Positions 1-5,870 of a DNA stretch of 39,459 nt are shown one piece after another. Within the stretch, counting starts at the first letter, position 1, and each line of letters starts with the position of its first letter. This DNA comes from a virus. Below the pieces are notes generated by a model. It ran no database searches, was not told the DNA's origin, and was given only the letters and a program-made list of their open reading frames with translations. Position numbers and translations under genes: made by a program. The stretch is taken from positions 1-39,459 of IMG/VR virus record IMGVR_UViG_3300024262_000094; one strand, given 5' to 3'.

Positions 1-133
1 CTTTGATAGAAAATATTAACATAATAAAAATCTTCTTATAATAGTTAAGAAAACAGAAAAAATGAAGGAAATATAATAAAAACTATATTACTTTACATAA
101 GATATATTATAGGACGTTAAAAACTGAATATCT

Positions 134-316
134 TTATTTATTATCTTCTAAAAACTTAATGATATTAGCGATATGAGCATAATTTTTAGGAACAGTTTTT
201 CTCTTTTTCCATCTTACATAGGTAGCGTGATGAACTTTGAGTAGTGCAGCCATCATTGTATCAGAATATTTTTTACGTTCTTGAATTTCAATCAACATTT
301 TTATTGTCTTTATCAT
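134..316 (-). CDS. Small helix-turn-helix protein (60 aa)
   Basis: A 60-residue basic protein. Its middle (about residues 17-40, including SDTMMAALLKVHHATYVRW) reads like the two helices of a Cro/CI-type helix-turn-helix, so it probably binds DNA. The ATG has an AGGAGG ribosome site about 10 bases upstream. A perfect sigma-70 promoter (340-368) lies just before it, so it is probably the first gene of a leftward unit that continues outside the window. No other domain is visible. A regulatory role is inferred from the fold signature and the dedicated promoter. Confidence 0.6.
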   Translation of the reverse strand: MIKTIKMLIEIQERKKYSDTMMAALLKVHHATYVRWKKRKTVPKNYAHIANIIKFLEDNK

Positions 317-339
317 TTTCTTCTTGCCTCCTACTAATA

Positions 340-368
340 ATTATAAACCTTTTTTATACAGCTGTCAA
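340..368 (-). promoter_or_regulatory. Consensus sigma-70 promoter for the HTH gene
   Basis: On the minus strand this reads TTGACA (363-368), a 17-base spacer, then TATAAT (340-345). Both hexamers are perfect. It lies 24 bases upstream of the start codon of the 60-aa HTH gene, with the AGGAGG ribosome site in between. A CAGCTG palindrome overlaps the end of the -35 box and could be part of an operator; that is only a guess. Confidence 0.85.
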
Positions 369-392
369 GCTTTATTTTAAAAATAAATGAAA

Positions 393-563
393 TTATTTTG
401 AATTATTTTTGATATATTCTTTTAGTGCAATCTGGCATATTGAAGATAAACTAATTTTTACCGGGTTAAAATCCTTTGCCAGCTTAATTGCTTTCTCTTT
501 CAGCTCTTTTGATCCACAGTCAAATGTTATCATAGCTCTTTTGGTTTCGTTATTCTTAGGCAT
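393..563 (-). CDS. Ribbon-helix-helix-like small protein (56 aa)
   Basis: The predicted protein begins MPKNNETKRAMITFDCGSKE and ends in EYIKNNSK. A short beta-like segment (RAMITFDC) is followed by two helices, which is the layout of Arc/MetJ-type ribbon-helix-helix DNA-binding proteins or antitoxins. No toxin partner is visible. The ATG follows an AAAGGAGA ribosome site. The gene is third in a leftward run starting at the promoter at 1196-1224. Function as a repressor or antitoxin is inferred from shape and size only. Confidence 0.6.
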   Translation of the reverse strand: MPKNNETKRAMITFDCGSKELKEKAIKLAKDFNPVKISLSSICQIALKEYIKNNSK

Positions 564-612
564 ATTATTCTCCTTTCTTCTTAATCCTCATCGGTGCCGG
601 TTTGACCGACAG

Positions 613-633
613 ACCGGGAAAAGGCTTCCCGGT
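613..633 (-). other. Intercistronic hairpin
   Basis: An 8-base-pair perfect stem (ACCGGGAA / TTCCCGGT) with a 5-base loop lies between the 56-aa gene ending at 641 and the ribbon-helix-helix gene starting at 563. A weaker stem (TCGGT/ACCGA) follows. There is no U-run on the minus strand, so it is probably an RNA-stability or partial-termination element. Confidence 0.4.
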
Positions 634-640
634 TTCGGAT

Positions 641-811
641 TTATTCTTTTGTCTTTTTTGCTTTAGTGATATCATCTCCAGCTTTCCAACTCATATTAGG
701 CTTTTGCTTTACATCATAAATTTTTCCATCTGAACCTTCTACACAATTATAACCCCAGCCGTCTTTCCCAGTATAGCCATTGATTACTCGAATTACAGTA
801 AGCTTTTTCAT
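641..811 (-). CDS. Hypothetical small protein (56 aa)
   Basis: Starts MKKLTVIRVINGYTGKDGWG and ends in a lysine-rich tail (TKAKKTKE). The body is beta-like with several aromatic residues. I do not recognise the family. A GGAGGT ribosome site precedes the ATG, and the start lies 4 bases after the stop of the upstream 114-aa gene, so the two are co-translated in the operon fed by the promoter at 1196-1224. Confidence 0.6.
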   Translation of the reverse strand: MKKLTVIRVINGYTGKDGWGYNCVEGSDGKIYDVKQKPNMSWKAGDDITKAKKTKE

Positions 812-815
812 TTCT

Positions 816-1160
816 TTACCTCCAATATAAAGTTTTTTCTATAATACAATTCTCTTCATCTCTCATGGTTTTTCCATCTACGCCTTTTAGAAAGAATGTT
901 CCATGCCCCATATTTTCATATCCTTTACTTTCTAATTCCTTTTTAGCTTCTATATATTTTTGATGTTTTTCTAATATCACTTGAAATTCTTCATCAGTTT
1001 GTATTGTAGCTATTTCTCTTCCGATATTTGCAGAGTGGCTAATTACAAATTTATCTTCATAATCTATTTTTCTTATTCCTAATCCTCCTTCTATTTCAAT
1101 ACTCCCTCCGTAAGATGGGCTTTCGAGTTTGGTTTTTATTTCGCTTAATGTTACTTTCAT
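816..1160 (-). CDS. Hypothetical protein (114 aa)
   Basis: An acidic, soluble protein of alternating strands and helices, beginning MKVTLSEIKTKLE. No motif is recognised and no membrane segment or signal peptide is seen. It is the first gene behind a consensus promoter (1196-1224), with a GGAGG ribosome site. It probably heads a three-gene leftward unit with the 56-aa protein and the ribbon-helix-helix-like protein. Function unknown. Confidence 0.65.
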   Translation of the reverse strand: MKVTLSEIKTKLESPSYGGSIEIEGGLGIRKIDYEDKFVISHSANIGREIATIQTDEEFQVILEKHQKYIEAKKELESKGYENMGHGTFFLKGVDGKTMRDEENCIIEKTLYWR

Positions 1161-1195
1161 TTCCTTACCTCCTAATTTCTTTTTTCTTATACCTA

Positions 1196-1224
1196 ATTAT
1201 ATACCCAAATAATAACTTTGTCAA
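1196..1224 (-). promoter_or_regulatory. Consensus sigma-70 promoter
   Basis: Minus strand reads TTGACA (1219-1224), a 17-base spacer, then TATAAT (1196-1201). Both boxes are perfect. The 114-aa gene starts 36 bases downstream behind a GGAGG site. A short inverted repeat (ACCC before the -35 box, GGGT before the -10 box) straddles the core promoter and may be an operator; this is inference. Confidence 0.87.
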
Positions 1225-1676
1225 GGGTTTTTATAAAAAAAAGTAAAGTATTTTAATTTATTTTTTAAAGTATATACAAAGTTAAGAGGAATTATTATTT
1301 ATGTATCTTTTACGAAGCGTAGGAAACTGTTATTATATAAGGCTTTCAGGAGATGGGCTATTTCTATAATCATAAAATTGGCTAAAAATAAGGTTATTTT
1401 TGCTTAAAATCGCTGTAACCGTTGACATATAAGAGTTTGCGTGATTTTCGGAAGTGTTCTATTTTGGCGTATATGAAGAATATTTTGTATACCCCTTATG
1501 ATTATACCTATTTTAAATTTGACCCCCCTTAAAAACGAAAATAGAGCGTCTTTTTTTTGAGGTAATATGAAATCTTAGCCAAAACAAGAAAACCGGCTTT
1601 TACACCGGCTCTCTTGCGGAGGAAAAAATGAGCTGGACATAAACCGGTTCCAGCCGCCGGATTGGGAGGATAGGTA
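1225..1676. other. Gene-free stretch, AT-rich
   Basis: About 450 bases with no credible gene on either strand. It holds a terminator-like hairpin near its right end (1581-1613), an AAAAATAA/TTATTTTT stem near 1390, the palindrome GTATATAC near 1272, and repeated AAAGTA words close to the promoter. It separates the promoter at 1196-1224 from the frameshifted gene to the right. I see no further function. Confidence 0.5.
1581..1613 (-). terminator. Probable rho-independent terminator
   Basis: On the minus strand a 9-pair stem (GAGAGCCGG with CCGGTTTTC, some G-U pairs, 8-base loop) is followed by TTGTTTT. It lies about 65 bases after the stop of the frameshifted ORF at 1677, so it would end the small-gene operon coming from the right. 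Confidence 0.55.
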
Positions 1677-2117
1677 TTATACGTATCCTAATATTATATT
1701 CCTCGATACTTTTAAATCCGGATGTTTTTCAAATAATCCTTCTTCAACTTCGATGATCCATTCCGGCTCTTTGAACATTTCATTTACTATTTCATCTATA
1801 GATTTTTTAGTTGCCATAAAGCGGTCAACTTCTTCTAAGATCCTCTTACTTAATTTATATCCAAATTCCTTCTGGTCTAAATAGGTAAACCAGGCCTCTA
1901 TTTCATCTTTGTGTTTAACATCTAATTTCTGCTTTAGAAACTCATCCATTATCTTTTGCTTAATACAATAGATGATAATATCCTTGGTAAGCTCAAATAA
2001 TATTTTCTTTATTGCCTTTTTATCAGCACCCTTTATTAATATTGCTATCGCTTCAGCAGATAAAAAGAAAATTTTTGATGCCTCTTTTAGTCCGATTCCC
2101 TTATTTAGTCCAAAGGG
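1677..2117 (-). CDS. -1 frame extension of the 77-aa gene (recoding or frameshift)
   Basis: An open frame runs from about 2123 to the stop at 1677. It has no ATG, GTG or TTG until the ATG at 1949, and that ATG lacks a good ribosome site. The open 170 bases before it read like protein (for example KEASKIFFLSAEAI). The frame is -1 relative to the upstream 77-aa gene and overlaps its end at CCCTTTG (2111-2117), an X-XXY-YYZ slippery heptamer in the correct phase, one codon before the stop at 2105. A -1 shift would give a fusion of about 220 aa. The C-terminal part is helical and acidic; function unknown. A homopolymer error or a mutation could give the same picture. Confidence 0.55.
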   Translation of the reverse strand, partial: PFGLNKGIGLKEASKIFFLSAEAIAILIKGADKKAIKKILFELTKDIIIYCIKQKIMDEFLKQKLDVKHKDEIEAWFTYLDQKEFGYKLSKRILEEVDRFMATKKSIDEIVNEMFKEPEWIIEVEEGLFEKHPDLKVSRNIILGYV

Positions 2118-2338
2118 AACTCTTCAAGCGGATATAATTTAATCAGTTTATCTCTTAACCCTAATTCAATTGTCTTTAGACTATTATCATCAAATTCAGT
2201 TGTCGTTTTTTCTACCTGAGCTTGAAGTTTTCCATGAATAGTACCGTAGATAGTTTCTACCTGTGCTTCTACAAAAGCATTTCCTGCTTCTAAAAGTTTA
2301 TTCAATACTTCCCAAACTGCATTTAAATCAATTGCCAT
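2105..2338 (-). CDS. Hypothetical protein (77 aa), probable frameshift donor
   Basis: A mostly helical protein beginning MAIDLNAVWEVLNKLLEAGN. The start has a strong GGAGGTGATGATAA-type ribosome site. The last codons carry the CCCTTTG heptamer, after which the downstream frame continues. On its own the protein ends ...EEFPLD. It follows a 26-aa membrane peptide gene. The family is not recognised. Confidence 0.65.
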   Translation of the reverse strand: MAIDLNAVWEVLNKLLEAGNAFVEAQVETIYGTIHGKLQAQVEKTTTEFDDNSLKTIELGLRDKLIKLYPLEEFPLD

Positions 2339-2374
2339 TTATCATCACCTCCTTTCCTAATATATTTTTACTTT

Positions 2375-2455
2375 TTAGAAATTTATCCAACCATTTACAT
2401 AGGCAATAAACCCTGCAAACAGTGCCAGTACAAAACCCATTAATAATTGTCCCAT
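2375..2455 (-). CDS. Single-pass membrane micropeptide (26 aa)
   Basis: Starts MGQLLMGFVLALFAGFIAYV and ends NGWINF. Residues 4-20 form one hydrophobic membrane helix. The ATG has an excellent GGAGGTAAATATA ribosome site, which is the main reason to call so short a gene. It lies directly before the 77-aa gene and directly after a structured RNA segment. It may be a membrane regulator or a mini-holin; nothing in the sequence decides this. Confidence 0.5.
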   Translation of the reverse strand: MGQLLMGFVLALFAGFIAYVNGWINF

Positions 2456-2495
2456 TATATTTACCTCCTTTCTTATTCTCATTTTTATACACCAA

Positions 2496-2730
2496 CTATT
2501 TCGTGCATATAATCGTGAACTAACCGGTAATCCCGGATAACCTAATTGCCAATTTTATGCCAACTTAATCGCCATGTAGTCTAAATCTACCACGGTTGTA
2601 GTCAATATGGGTTCACACCCCATATATTTAACATACAAGGTAGATATATGCAGTATCGTTATTTGGTATAAAACGATACCAATGATAATAAGTAATTGCG
2701 TTATTATCATCTTGTGCAATAAATGCACTT
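2496..2730 (-). ncRNA. Candidate structured RNA
   Basis: Nested and consecutive perfect stems fill this gene-free segment. An outer 8-pair helix joins 2504-2511 to 2645-2652 (TGCATATA/TATATGCA). A 7-pair helix joins 2585-2591 to 2639-2645. A 7-pair hairpin spans 2605-2625. Three further hairpins follow on the right: GTATCGTT/AACGATAC (about 2652-2679), GATAATAA/TTATTATC (about 2684-2708) and GTGCA/TGCAC (2714-2728). The multibranch layout suggests a functional RNA or leader of the 26-aa peptide gene. Inverted repeats cannot fix the strand; minus is assumed from the neighbours. Confidence 0.45.
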
Positions 2731-2968
2731 ATTCAAAATATGCTAAAAATTTCTCCTCAAATTCTTTACCTTTCTCGGTATAATTGTGATCCATATCGAA
2801 ATCCTCGTGTATATCCACAACGGCACACTTGAAATCGTCTATGGCCTCTGCTTTTGTTTTTCCCGAACCATATAAATTTAAGTCACTTGACTCTACGGTA
2901 TAAAGCTTAGTAACTATTACCTCGATAGGCTTTATTAGTTGCAATCCTTTAATTTTATTTATTAGCAT
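2729..2968 (-). CDS. HicB-like small protein (79 aa)
   Basis: The middle (GSGKTKAEAIDDFKCAVVDI) follows the pattern 'glycine turn, T-x-x-E-A-x-x-x-h' seen in solitary HicB-like or partial RNase H-like antitoxin folds. The N-terminus is beta-like. There is no HicA toxin beside it. The ATG sits 2 bases after the stop of the 35-aa gene, with an AAGGTGAT site. The assignment rests on pattern only and is weak. Confidence 0.45.
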   Translation of the reverse strand: MLINKIKGLQLIKPIEVIVTKLYTVESSDLNLYGSGKTKAEAIDDFKCAVVDIHEDFDMDHNYTEKGKEFEEKFLAYFE

Positions 2969-2970
2969 AT

Positions 2971-3078
2971 TTAATCACCTTCAAAATAAAGCACCCGGCC
3001 CAGCAATTCCAGCTCGGCATCGTTCTTTTCATCAGGTGTGCCATTCTCTATTTTATCGAGTAAATCAAAATAATCCAT
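2971..3078 (-). CDS. Hypothetical acidic peptide (35 aa)
   Basis: Begins MDYFDLLDKIENGTPDEKND and ends LYFEGD. Strongly acidic and likely helical. A CAGGAG ribosome site precedes the ATG, and the gene is closely packed between the 43-aa and 79-aa genes. No family is recognised. The tight spacing and ribosome site are the case for it being real. Confidence 0.5.
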   Translation of the reverse strand: MDYFDLLDKIENGTPDEKNDAELELLGRVLYFEGD

Positions 3079-3098
3079 TTAATATACTCCTGTTTATA

Positions 3099-3230
3099 TT
3101 AGTTATTAACCATACGATGAGTTTCTATTACTCTTTCTATATCATGGATAATATCTTCCAGTTTCCAATTATTGTCTAATGACATAGTCATAATTCTTAA
3201 TATTTTAACTATAAAATTTAAACTTGACAT
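3099..3230 (-). CDS. Hypothetical small protein (43 aa)
   Basis: Begins MSSLNFIVKILRIMTMSLDN and continues into an amphipathic helix (KLEDIIHDIERVIETHRM). The ribosome site GGAGGTAGAG before the ATG is strong. It lies 20 bases before the 35-aa gene. Function unknown. Confidence 0.5.
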   Translation of the reverse strand: MSSLNFIVKILRIMTMSLDNNWKLEDIIHDIERVIETHRMVNN

Positions 3231-3240
3231 CTCTACCTCC

Positions 3241-3620
3241 TATGTCAACTTTACCACCCAACTTGTAAAAATTCCTTACAAGTCTGGTAACGTTACTTGG
3301 ACACTCTCCGTTCTATGTAGTATTTTGTCTACCATGAGACGCAAGTTACTTTGTAGATAACCTACTACACACAAATTAACAGAAATGATAACTACCTGTC
3401 TTTGTAAACCGATATACGTTTCTTTGTAAACTATCGTTGTCGTTATGTTCACCAATTCGCTTTGAAACGGCATTAGTGAACACTACGGCATTTTCATATA
3501 TTGCCGTTGGTTTGTGTTACAACTTGAGGCAACCGATTGGGACCTCATCTTTTTTTAAAGTTCGTTTCGTGTCCTGTGGGGCTACTCTTTACATTCTAAG
3601 TGTAATTTTCTCCATTACGT
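3241..3620. other. Hairpin-rich gene-free stretch
   Basis: About 380 bases with no gene carrying a ribosome site. It contains an 8-pair hairpin ACTTGTAA/TTACAAGT (3261-3283), the 10-base palindrome GTAACGTTAC (3287-3296), GTTCAC/GTGAAC arms around 3447-3481, an ACGGCA/TGCCGT hairpin near 3485-3507, a TGAGG/CCTCA pair near 3524-3547, and two small stems near 3590-3616. Minus-strand words containing TACAAAG recur three times. A 65-codon minus frame (3276-3473) is open but has no ribosome site. It may be a non-coding RNA or a long leader for the 43-aa gene. Confidence 0.4.
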
Positions 3621-3805
3621 TTACATTACTACGCTTTCAATATAGCGTCTTGTATAGCCTTCTCTAATATCCGCTTTTGCCGTTTCCGCCTCAATCGCCT
3701 CCAACATAGTTTTGTAGAAGCACGGACACGAACAATGCCATGACAGTCGTCCCAGTCCCAGCGTTCAACTATATTTTTATCTTCTTTGTTAGGGTTGGTT
3801 TGCAT
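3621..3805 (-). CDS. Small protein split by a frame change at an A4 run
   Basis: From the ATG at 3805 (AAAGGAT site) the first half reads NIVERWDWDDCHGIVRVRAS. In that frame it then turns into an arginine-rich tail ending at 3629. The neighbouring frame after AAAA (3710-3713) instead continues as TMLEAIEAETAKADIREG and ends at 3621, which looks far more protein-like. One extra A, or a -1 slip on the Lys codon (A-AAA), would give a protein of about 61 aa. The second half could be an Arc-like helix pair. Whether this is recoding, decay or a base-calling error is open. Confidence 0.45.
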
Positions 3806-3815
3806 AGTTATCCTT

Positions 3816-3857
3816 TATTCCACTAAATGATAATATAGATTTCGCTATTCCACTAAA
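3816..3857. repeat. Direct repeat of TATTCCACTAAA
   Basis: The 12-base word occurs at 3816-3827 and 3846-3857, exactly 30 bases apart (about three helical turns). It lies between the 90-aa gene and the split gene. It could be a pair of protein-binding sites; no other evidence. Confidence 0.4.
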
Positions 3858-3889
3858 GCCAGATAAATGAGAATAATGGCAATAGTAGA

Positions 3890-4162
3890 TTATTTCTCCT
3901 TATTGTCATATCCCAATAAAAACCATTTTTCTATTGGCATTATAATAACGTGTCCACCTACATTTATACCAATATTGCCATCTTCAGTAACGTGAATACT
4001 TGGTGAATAATAATCTCCTTCAACTTTACGCCATAAATTTTTATCAGTATTAATACAACCTAATCCATTTTCTCTCTCCATAATAATTTTATATTCCTCC
4101 TTAAACTTTTCTTTAAATTCTTTATTCTCTATTAACTTATCAAGATATATTTTTTGTTTCAT
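3890..4162 (-). CDS. Hypothetical protein (90 aa)
   Basis: The first half is a charged helix (LIENKEFKEKFKEEYKIIM). The second half is beta-like and glycine-rich (GNIGINVGGHVIIMPIEKW). No family is recognised. An AAAGGAC ribosome site lies about 10 bases before the ATG. It follows the structured RNA at 4197-4440, which lies in its apparent leader. Confidence 0.6.
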   Translation of the reverse strand: MKQKIYLDKLIENKEFKEKFKEEYKIIMERENGLGCINTDKNLWRKVEGDYYSPSIHVTEDGNIGINVGGHVIIMPIEKWFLLGYDNKEK

Positions 4163-4196
4163 TTTTAAAGCGTCCTTTAAATAGCATTTTCAAGAA

Positions 4197-4440
4197 TTGA
4201 CCACCCCACCTATCTTGGTTGTTTCCTTTCGCTTAAAAAAGTTCCAGTAACAACTAACCGGTATCTTCAAGAAAAGCTACCATGAGCTTTTATCAGCGGG
4301 GTGGTACCTTTATGAACGGTTTGCCTATAGGACTTAACGCCACCGTCGGAGCGTTCGGGCGTCTATACGCTTGGTATAGCACCTCGTCTAAGGCAGTCAT
4401 ATAAACTGCCTAACCTGCATAAAGCAGGGGAGTCGTATAA
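4197..4440 (-). ncRNA. Orphan structured RNA, omega-RNA-like layout
   Basis: The minus strand from 4440 to about 4197 holds consecutive perfect hairpins: CCTGC/GCAGG (4414-4428), AGGCAGT/ACTGCCT (4391-4411), CTATAC/GTATAG (4363-4379), AACGC/GCGTT (4336-4355), AAAAGCT/AGCTTTT (4272-4291) and GTTGTT/AACAAC (4218-4254). An 8-pair long-range helix joins 4298-4305 to 4200-4207 (ACCACCCC with GGGGTGGT). The segment is GC-richer than its surroundings and begins at the stop codon of the metallophosphoesterase gene. Hairpins after a stop codon closed by a long-range helix near the 3' end recall RNAs at the ends of IS200/IS605 tnpB elements, but no tnpB is present. The family link is an impression; the structure is seen. 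Confidence 0.55.
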
Positions 4441-4441
4441 A

Positions 4442-5569
4442 TTAATCTTTCCAATATTTATTATTACCGATATAAAATTTCTTATCAAAGAATGTTATAA
4501 ACTCTACCATTACCCGGTTAATAGTCCCGTCTTTTGCTAACCGCATATGCAATATACCGCCACCGATATCATACCGCAAGGGCTTCTTCCTGGACCAAAC
4601 ATTCTGGTCAACCGTGCAACCCATCTGAATACAATGCACCTCACGAGGGAAACAGTAATCAATTTTATGATAATGCCCGATTAAAAGTATCCGAGGTTTT
4701 TCACCTCCCTGAAACGACTCAACTATCTTTTGTGGCTTGTATGAAGTAGCATAGGCAGAACCACCACCCGGGTGCATTACCCTCATCCAGCTTTTACCTT
4801 TTATCCCCTCAAATGGGATATCACATTCAAGGTAACCGAGATACTCTAAATCTTTTCTACCAGCGTTTTCGGCTACCATTTGGGTATATTCACCGATATT
4901 AATATGCTCCCTTTGGGCATACCAACCTTCATGATCATCCCCAGCTATATATCTTGTAATTATCCCTTTACGTTTAGGATAGTTATTAACGAAATATTTT
5001 ACTTGTGGAGTCATCCCCATTGTATGTATATCAAACTTATTAAATCTACTTTCCCCTTCGATGTAGTTTCCGCCGTGATAAACTACTTCAATTTTCTCAT
5101 CTGCAAAAATATCATAAATTAAATTAAGCTCTTTTAATCTTTCATACTTTGAACATAGGTGGCTGTCAGATACAAAGCCGATTTTTAGATTATCACCTTT
5201 CCAGTAATCAATATTTAATTTTTTAGTATTGCCGGGTTTAATTTCTTTTGTGAGTTCAACCTTATTATCTTTATAATGTATGTTAAATTTTTTATCTTCT
5301 AACTCTTTAATGATCCTTCTTACTTCTTTTGGTATTATCCCGGTTTGATTACTTAGTTCCTCAATAGAAAGACTACCCTTTTTTAATAAGTCTTTTAGTT
5401 TGCTATCATTAGACTTTAATATTATATCCTCTTTATTCCTATACTTCTTCGCTCCTTCTGTTGGATATTTACCACAAGATTCACATTTATATTTCTGTTT
5501 ATTATGTTTATCAAAGCCTCGTTTAGTTAAGTTTGTAGACCCGCAATGTGGGCATTTATAATTTATCAA
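4442..5569 (-). CDS. Zinc-ribbon / winged-helix / metallophosphoesterase
   Basis: 375 aa. An N-terminal zinc ribbon (C6, C9, C29, C32) of the kind found in transposase-type zinc fingers is followed by a winged-helix-like segment (about 55-105). A calcineurin-like phosphoesterase domain follows with DSH (135-137), GDDHE (210-214) and GHYH (298-301). The second metal motif, normally GD, reads HGGN (165-168), so a canonical aspartate is missing and activity may be altered. The start is TTG, supported by GGAGGAGATTAT just upstream. The domain set suggests a nucleic-acid-binding phosphoesterase; the substrate is unknown. The structured RNA at 4197-4440 follows immediately. Confidence 0.8.
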   Translation of the reverse strand: MINYKCPHCGSTNLTKRGFDKHNKQKYKCESCGKYPTEGAKKYRNKEDIILKSNDSKLKDLLKKGSLSIEELSNQTGIIPKEVRRIIKELEDKKFNIHYKDNKVELTKEIKPGNTKKLNIDYWKGDNLKIGFVSDSHLCSKYERLKELNLIYDIFADEKIEVVYHGGNYIEGESRFNKFDIHTMGMTPQVKYFVNNYPKRKGIITRYIAGDDHEGWYAQREHINIGEYTQMVAENAGRKDLEYLGYLECDIPFEGIKGKSWMRVMHPGGGSAYATSYKPQKIVESFQGGEKPRILLIGHYHKIDYCFPREVHCIQMGCTVDQNVWSRKKPLRYDIGGGILHMRLAKDGTINRVMVEFITFFDKKFYIGNNKYWKD

Positions 5570-5586
5570 ATAATCTCCTCCTTTAC

Positions 5587-5713
5587 TTATTCAAATTCAA
5601 AATACCTTTCGAGGCCATCATTCTCCTCATTTTCATATTCCTCTTTATCAATCTCCAGCCTGTCCCCGCAAAAGGGGCAATAACTGACATATTTGTCCCC
5701 CTATATTGCTCAT
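5587..5713 (-). CDS. Zinc-ribbon mini-protein broken at a G5 run
   Basis: An ATG overlapping the stop of the 51-aa gene (TAATG) opens a frame that leaves register at GGGGG (5697-5701). One base fewer would give a protein of about 41 aa containing YVSYCPFCGDRLEID, a CxxC zinc knuckle, with an acidic tail. As read, the knuckle frame has no start codon. The span of 127 bases is one more than a multiple of three. This is a one-base insertion, a base-calling error or a +1 recoding site. Confidence 0.45.
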
Positions 5714-5868
5714 TAGTCGCTTCCATCGTTCCCCTCCGGCGCCGGGCATATATTGTCATCACACTCGATAGTTGTTTTAGTTACATCGTTATAATTTACC
5801 CAGAAATATTTAGCTACGAAAAAACTTATCCCAGCTATCAATATAAAAATTATAATAACTCTAATCAT
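5713..5868 (-). CDS. Small N-terminally anchored membrane protein (51 aa)
   Basis: A hydrophobic helix (VIIIFILIAGISFFVA) is followed by an aromatic stretch and a short acidic tail with two cysteines (ECDDNIC). The start lies 2 bases after the endolysin stop. Its position at the end of the lysis cassette and its single helix suggest a spanin-like or holin-accessory role. No lipobox is seen, so it is not a typical Rz1. Confidence 0.55.
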   Translation of the reverse strand: MIRVIIIFILIAGISFFVAKYFWVNYNDVTKTTIECDDNICPAPEGNDGSD

Positions 5869-5870
5869 CT

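Noticed and set aside
2605-2625. Possible tRNA T-arm (ATGGG-TTCACAC-CCCAT)
   Set aside because: The loop lacks the conserved A at its fifth position and no matching acceptor, D or anticodon arm could be placed about 70 bases away.
3276-3473. 65-codon minus-strand gene
   Set aside because: Open frame but no ribosome site, unusual composition, and it overlaps several perfect hairpins. Kept only as a remark.
4197-4440. Group I or group II intron
   Set aside because: I could not find the conserved P7/P3 core words or a domain V hairpin. The flanking genes are complete and not split halves of one gene.
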